A stretch of 64,000 nucleotides of DNA from Eutypella sp. D-1 (taxonomy: Eukaryota; Ascomycota; Sordariomycetes; Xylariales; Diatrypaceae), in NCBI GenBank assembly GCA_023313575.1, contig JAJTTP010000001.1, forward strand, positions 2,356,001-2,420,000. The letters are read 5' to 3'. A program made the translations under genes and the position numbers. The number at the start of each line of letters is the position of its first letter. Position 1 is the stretch's first letter. The notes beneath the pieces are model-generated. The model saw only the letters and a program-made list of their open reading frames with translations, made no database searches and was not told where the DNA came from. Of this stretch, positions 60,764 to 64,000 are shown piece by piece.

Positions 60764-60842
60764 GTAGTAGTAGTAGTAGCAATAACGCGTTTTTACTCTT
60801 TACTCTTTACTCTTCATGTAATGTACCTACTACTACTACTAC
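60764..60842 (+). repeat. 16-bp inverted repeat around (TTTACTC)3
   Basis: A GTA run (60764-60779) is exactly complementary to a CTA run (60827-60842). The 47-nt loop contains three perfect TTTACTC copies (60792-60812). It lies 200-280 bases before the FKBP start codon, so it could fold in DNA or, if transcribed, in the leader. Confidence 0.85.
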
Positions 60843-61040
60843 CACCTCGCAATCTACTTTTACCCTAATAACTTGGAACGAAAAAAAAAGTTTCTCTCTA
60901 CATCCCCAAACTCAAAACCTTCAAAATTCTTGAACGGCGATTATTCTTCCCACTCTCATATCTTCTCTTCCTACCTCGTATAATCCCATCCCATCAATTC
61001 CTCCTAATTTACATTAATTAATACCTCGTAACTCATCGCT

Positions 61041-62715
61041 ATGTCTCTTCTGCCTGTTCAAGTCTACGGGCTTGAGATCCCGCCCGGACAGGATGTCTTG
61101 ACTCCTGCCCGGCAGGAGTTTGACGTTCCTAATGCTGTCGTAAGTATACCGAGTCCACCAAATCTCGACATAAACCAAGGCATTCTTCATTCACTCTTTA
61201 TCTCCATGATCGTCGGAATAGCTAACAATCACGGCGCAGTTCCGTATCACCATGGCTGCCATCGATCCCACCGAGGCTCCCCAGGCTGATGAGAATGGCA
61301 ACATCCCTAATGTTCCCCGCGCTACTCTGAAAATTGTCCGCCCTCGCTTCCCTGACATGATGGACGAGCTAGATGATGAGCGTCTGCAGCGCCTCATGTA
61401 TGGATCCTCTGACGACGATGATGATGACGACGATGACGATGAGGAGGACTCCGATGATGAGCCTAACGGTGGCCCCAGCGACCCCACTAAGTCTAAGAAG
61501 GCGAAGCGAGAGGCTGCCCTGAAGAAGCTCATTGAAGCCGCTCAGGAGGAAGAAGAGTCTGATGAGGAGATGGCCGACGCCGCGAAGCCCAATGGGACTA
61601 CCAAGAAGGCCAACAAAAAGGGCAAGGAACCTGCTACTAGTGACGAAGACGAGGATTCCGAAGATGATGAGGAGATGGACTGGCAGGAACTTGTTGTCTG
61701 CACCCTTGACACTGAGCGCGTAAGAACCCCCGGCCTCCCCTCCCCTTACTCGAGGGCTCTTGTATGGTTGTACTAACGCATCTACCATCTATAGAACTTC
61801 CAGCAGCCCCTGGATATCACCATCGCCCCCAACGAGGATGTTCACTTCGTTGTCAAGGGCACCCATACTGTTTACCTGTCCGGTAACTATGTCATTGATG
61901 CTGATGACATGTCCTCTGAGGGTGATGGGGAGGGTGAGGACTATGACCTCGAGGATATCGATGATTACGACTCGGAAGAATCCGAGGTCGATGAGCTCGA
62001 CGGTCTTCAGGACCCTCGCGTCACCGAGATCGACTCCGAGGAAGAGGCTCCCAAATTGGTGGCTGTCGATAACAAGAAGGGCAAGAACAAGCGCCCTGCC
62101 GAAGAGGAGAACCTCGATGACATGATCGCCAAGTCCGGCGCCGCTGCTGAGACCAAACTCAGCAAGAAGCAGCAAAAGAAGCTGAAGAACAACAAGGGCG
62201 AGGCTGTTGCCGCCGAGGATGCCAAGGAGACCCCTTCAAAGGGCGATAAGAAGGTTCAGTTTGCCAAGAACCTTGAGCAAGGCCCTACTGGCTCTGCTGC
62301 CCCCGAGAAGGCTGCCGGCAAGGCATCACTCGGTGTCAAGAACGTTCAGGGCGTCACGGTTGACGACCGCAAACTTGGTAGCGGCCGTGCCGTCAAAAAA
62401 GGCGACCGTGTCGATGTGAGGTATATCGGCAAGCTGCAAGACGGCAAGGTGTTCGATGGTAAGTTCTCTCGTGTCTAGTGATGATCGCTATTACTGACGG
62501 GTGTTACAGCCAACAAGAAGGGTAAGCCTTTCAGCTTCAAGGCTGGCGACGGTCAAGTCATAAGAGGATGGGACGTCGGCATTCTTGGCATGGCAGTCGG
62601 CGGCGAGCGCCGACTTACCATTCCTGCGCATCTCGGCTACGGCAAAGAGAAGCTACCCGGCATTCCTGCCAACAGCCAACTCATCTTTGACGTCAAGCTG
62701 CTCGGGATCAAGTAA
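61041..62715 (+). CDS. FPR3/FPR4-type nuclear FKBP prolyl isomerase
   Basis: Peptidyl-prolyl cis-trans isomerase of the yeast Fpr3/Fpr4 type: nucleolar or nuclear proteins with histone-chaperone and proline-isomerising roles on chromatin. Exons 61041-61139, 61240-61719, 61795-62458 and 62510-62715 give 482 codons plus stop, phases consistent. The N-terminus ([10 protein letters not shown] ... [10 protein letters not shown]) fits the nucleoplasmin-like domain. An acidic run at about 91-107 and further acidic and Lys-rich blocks to about 345 match the family's charged middle. The C-terminal FKBP domain spans about 370-482: [32 protein letters not shown], and [14 protein letters not shown] with the usual aromatic and aspartate pocket residues. 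Length is typical and nothing looks broken. Confidence 0.93.
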
Positions 62716-63807
62716 ACCCAGAAGTTCCGAGACATATTTAACAGGGTGTATCCGCCGACGAGCCCTGGCTCCGACTTACGAAATATACCAGGATAACTGG
62801 GAAGATTTATGAGCTTTGGGGCGAAATACGAGTGGGCGCGCTCTACGCCCAATATCTGCACGTGGGGAGGTTATCTTTGATATTCAGAGAAGGCCATGAT
62901 CACAGGTACATAACATCACTCGGTCTGTCTTCTATAATTTGACCTGAGACAATTGTCGGCTCTCATACATGCTTTACGTCGGGATTAATCGGTCGCTCGA
63001 TACGGTCCCTTTTCCTTCTCGTCCTTTATCTCTCTCAGTTGTCTCTCTTGCTCTTATGCGCTGCAAGGTCTCTGACCGGCGCATGTCTGCGAGGATCCTT
63101 GTCCCCCCGGACGTGGTAGGCAGATATCACAAGGGATGACGAGGTCTGCATTGCATTACAGGCGTACAGGAGGAAAAGTCGGTTTGCAGGGCTCTGGTTG
63201 TCTTATATTTCCATCTCGTTGCTCTGTAGGTAATTGAGCGCTGTTTATCAGACGCGATACGTCCTGATACACTCGCGTTGGCTGCATACCTACGTAGCTT
63301 TGCTCTTGCATGCCTGTGACTTCGAATGCTATATAACAAGGTTATATCGTAGCTATGGCGATACTTCCTTCCGTGCATGTGGGCCTATCATAAATTTCTA
63401 GATACATGTCGGGCTGCGTCACGCCTCCATGCCGTTCTTGCGTATTTGCTTGACGGCGCCTTCCAGTGAGCATGAAGAGCAAAGTGACTACCAACCCAAC
63501 ATATGTCAGTCTCACCCCACTGATTCCTTCTTCGGTGATGATAGTATTAGGCAAGAGCGAGTTGATACATCATAGTATAAACTATCGTATATGACACCAG
63601 TAAACACTTCACGTCTTTGACATCTTCATGATCATCGGCAAGGGGACGTCTCCCATCCCCAACCGAAGCCCTCTGCACCCCGCCTTCGCATAAGAGGTGC
63701 CTAATAAACTTATAATAGGACTTAGGTTTCTTATTGAGGCCGTGCCTTTAACAGTCGCTTAGATCGTTATTCATTCATAACATAGAGACTAGCATAGAGG
63801 CTGCAAC
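62716..63807. other. Intergenic region right of the FKBP gene
   Basis: FKBP 3' flank and presumed promoter of the partial gene at the right edge. Short minus-strand open stretches at 63342-63554 could not be joined into a gene. Confidence 0.5.
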
Positions 63808-64000
63808 ATGAAGCGAAGCCTACCCCTAATGGGGAGTGTCCCGGCTCTCCCCATGGATGAGGCAGGTGGTTGCGCCAGGCCCTCGTCCACCTCTCTTCCT
63901 TTGCCCCCCTCCGATATCGAGCCCCCGCGCAAGATCCGGCGACAGGAATCCTTCGTGACATCCGTACTACGATCCTTGACAAATAGCCGTCAGTCCTCTC
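63808..64000 (+). CDS. Partial coding start at the right edge, function unknown
   Basis: An ATG at 63808 in a good context (CAACATGAAG), with an in-frame TAG shortly upstream, opens a frame of 64 codons that is still open at the last base. The peptide is Pro/Ser-rich then basic (LPPSDIEPPRKIRRQESF), a composition common at N-termini of fungal nuclear or signalling proteins. No domain is visible in this fragment. It may instead be a chance open frame. Confidence 0.45.
   Translation, partial: MKRSLPLMGSVPALPMDEAGGCARPSSTSLPLPPSDIEPPRKIRRQESFVTSVLRSLTNSRQSS

Larger units (their letters stand above)
58802..61040. other. Intergenic region upstream of the FKBP gene
   Basis: No supportable gene. 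It contains a TTGTC array, a C-rich run near 59636-59660, an AT dinucleotide run, and a promoter-proximal inverted repeat with tandem TTTACTC. Confidence 0.55.

Noticed and set aside
63342..63554. Minus-strand 70-codon frame with a hydrophobic segment, and a nearby alternative ending KQIRKNGMEA
   Set aside because: Neither could be joined to an upstream exon with an ATG and sensible splice sites.

Overview
The window comes from the nuclear genome of a filamentous ascomycete, most likely a sordariomycete. Genes carry short introns (about 58-180 nt) with GTAAGT-like donors and CTAAC/CTAAT branch points. The recognisable proteins are fungal families: CRT10-like, BUB2/Cdc16, PAQR/Izh, an FPR3/4-type FKBP, a THOC5-like subunit, a SulP permease and a Zn2Cys6 regulator. 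Intergenic DNA is long and dotted with short TAGGTA/ACCTAGGT clusters. I found no rRNA, tRNA, CRISPR array, intact transposon or prokaryotic-style operon.

Layout. Left edge (1-10.1 kb, minus strand): a CRT10-like gene running off the left end, a SWIM zinc-finger protein, a possibly decayed gene, and a protein-kinase-like gene with altered catalytic motifs. Next is a 10.3-kb stretch without a supportable gene (10.1-20.4 kb). The middle holds two plus-strand accessory genes: an eight-exon zinc-cluster regulator (20.4-23.3 kb) and a five-exon TauD/TfdA-type dioxygenase (25.8-27.2 kb). After a 6.9-kb gene-free gap, a minus-strand sulfate permease (34.1-37.1 kb) opens the more conserved right half: BUB2-like (+), PAQR/Izh (-), THOC5-like (+), a GT2-like glycosyltransferase (+) and an FPR3/4-type FKBP (+). 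A plus-strand coding start runs off the right edge.

Working together. Most right-half genes are unrelated housekeeping functions: mitotic exit checkpoint, membrane receptor/zinc homeostasis, mRNA export, polysaccharide or glycan synthesis, and histone or nucleolar prolyl isomerase. The one loose functional theme is sulfur. A TauD-family dioxygenase, whose founding member releases sulfite from taurine, lies about 7 kb from a sulfate permease, with an uncharacterised zinc-cluster regulator close by. That link is an inference from proximity only.

Exon boundaries were built by hand from splice signals and reading-frame continuity. In every complete multi-exon model the coding length is divisible by three. 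The least certain points are the first exons of the CRT10-like gene and of the regulator, and the partial gene at the right edge.
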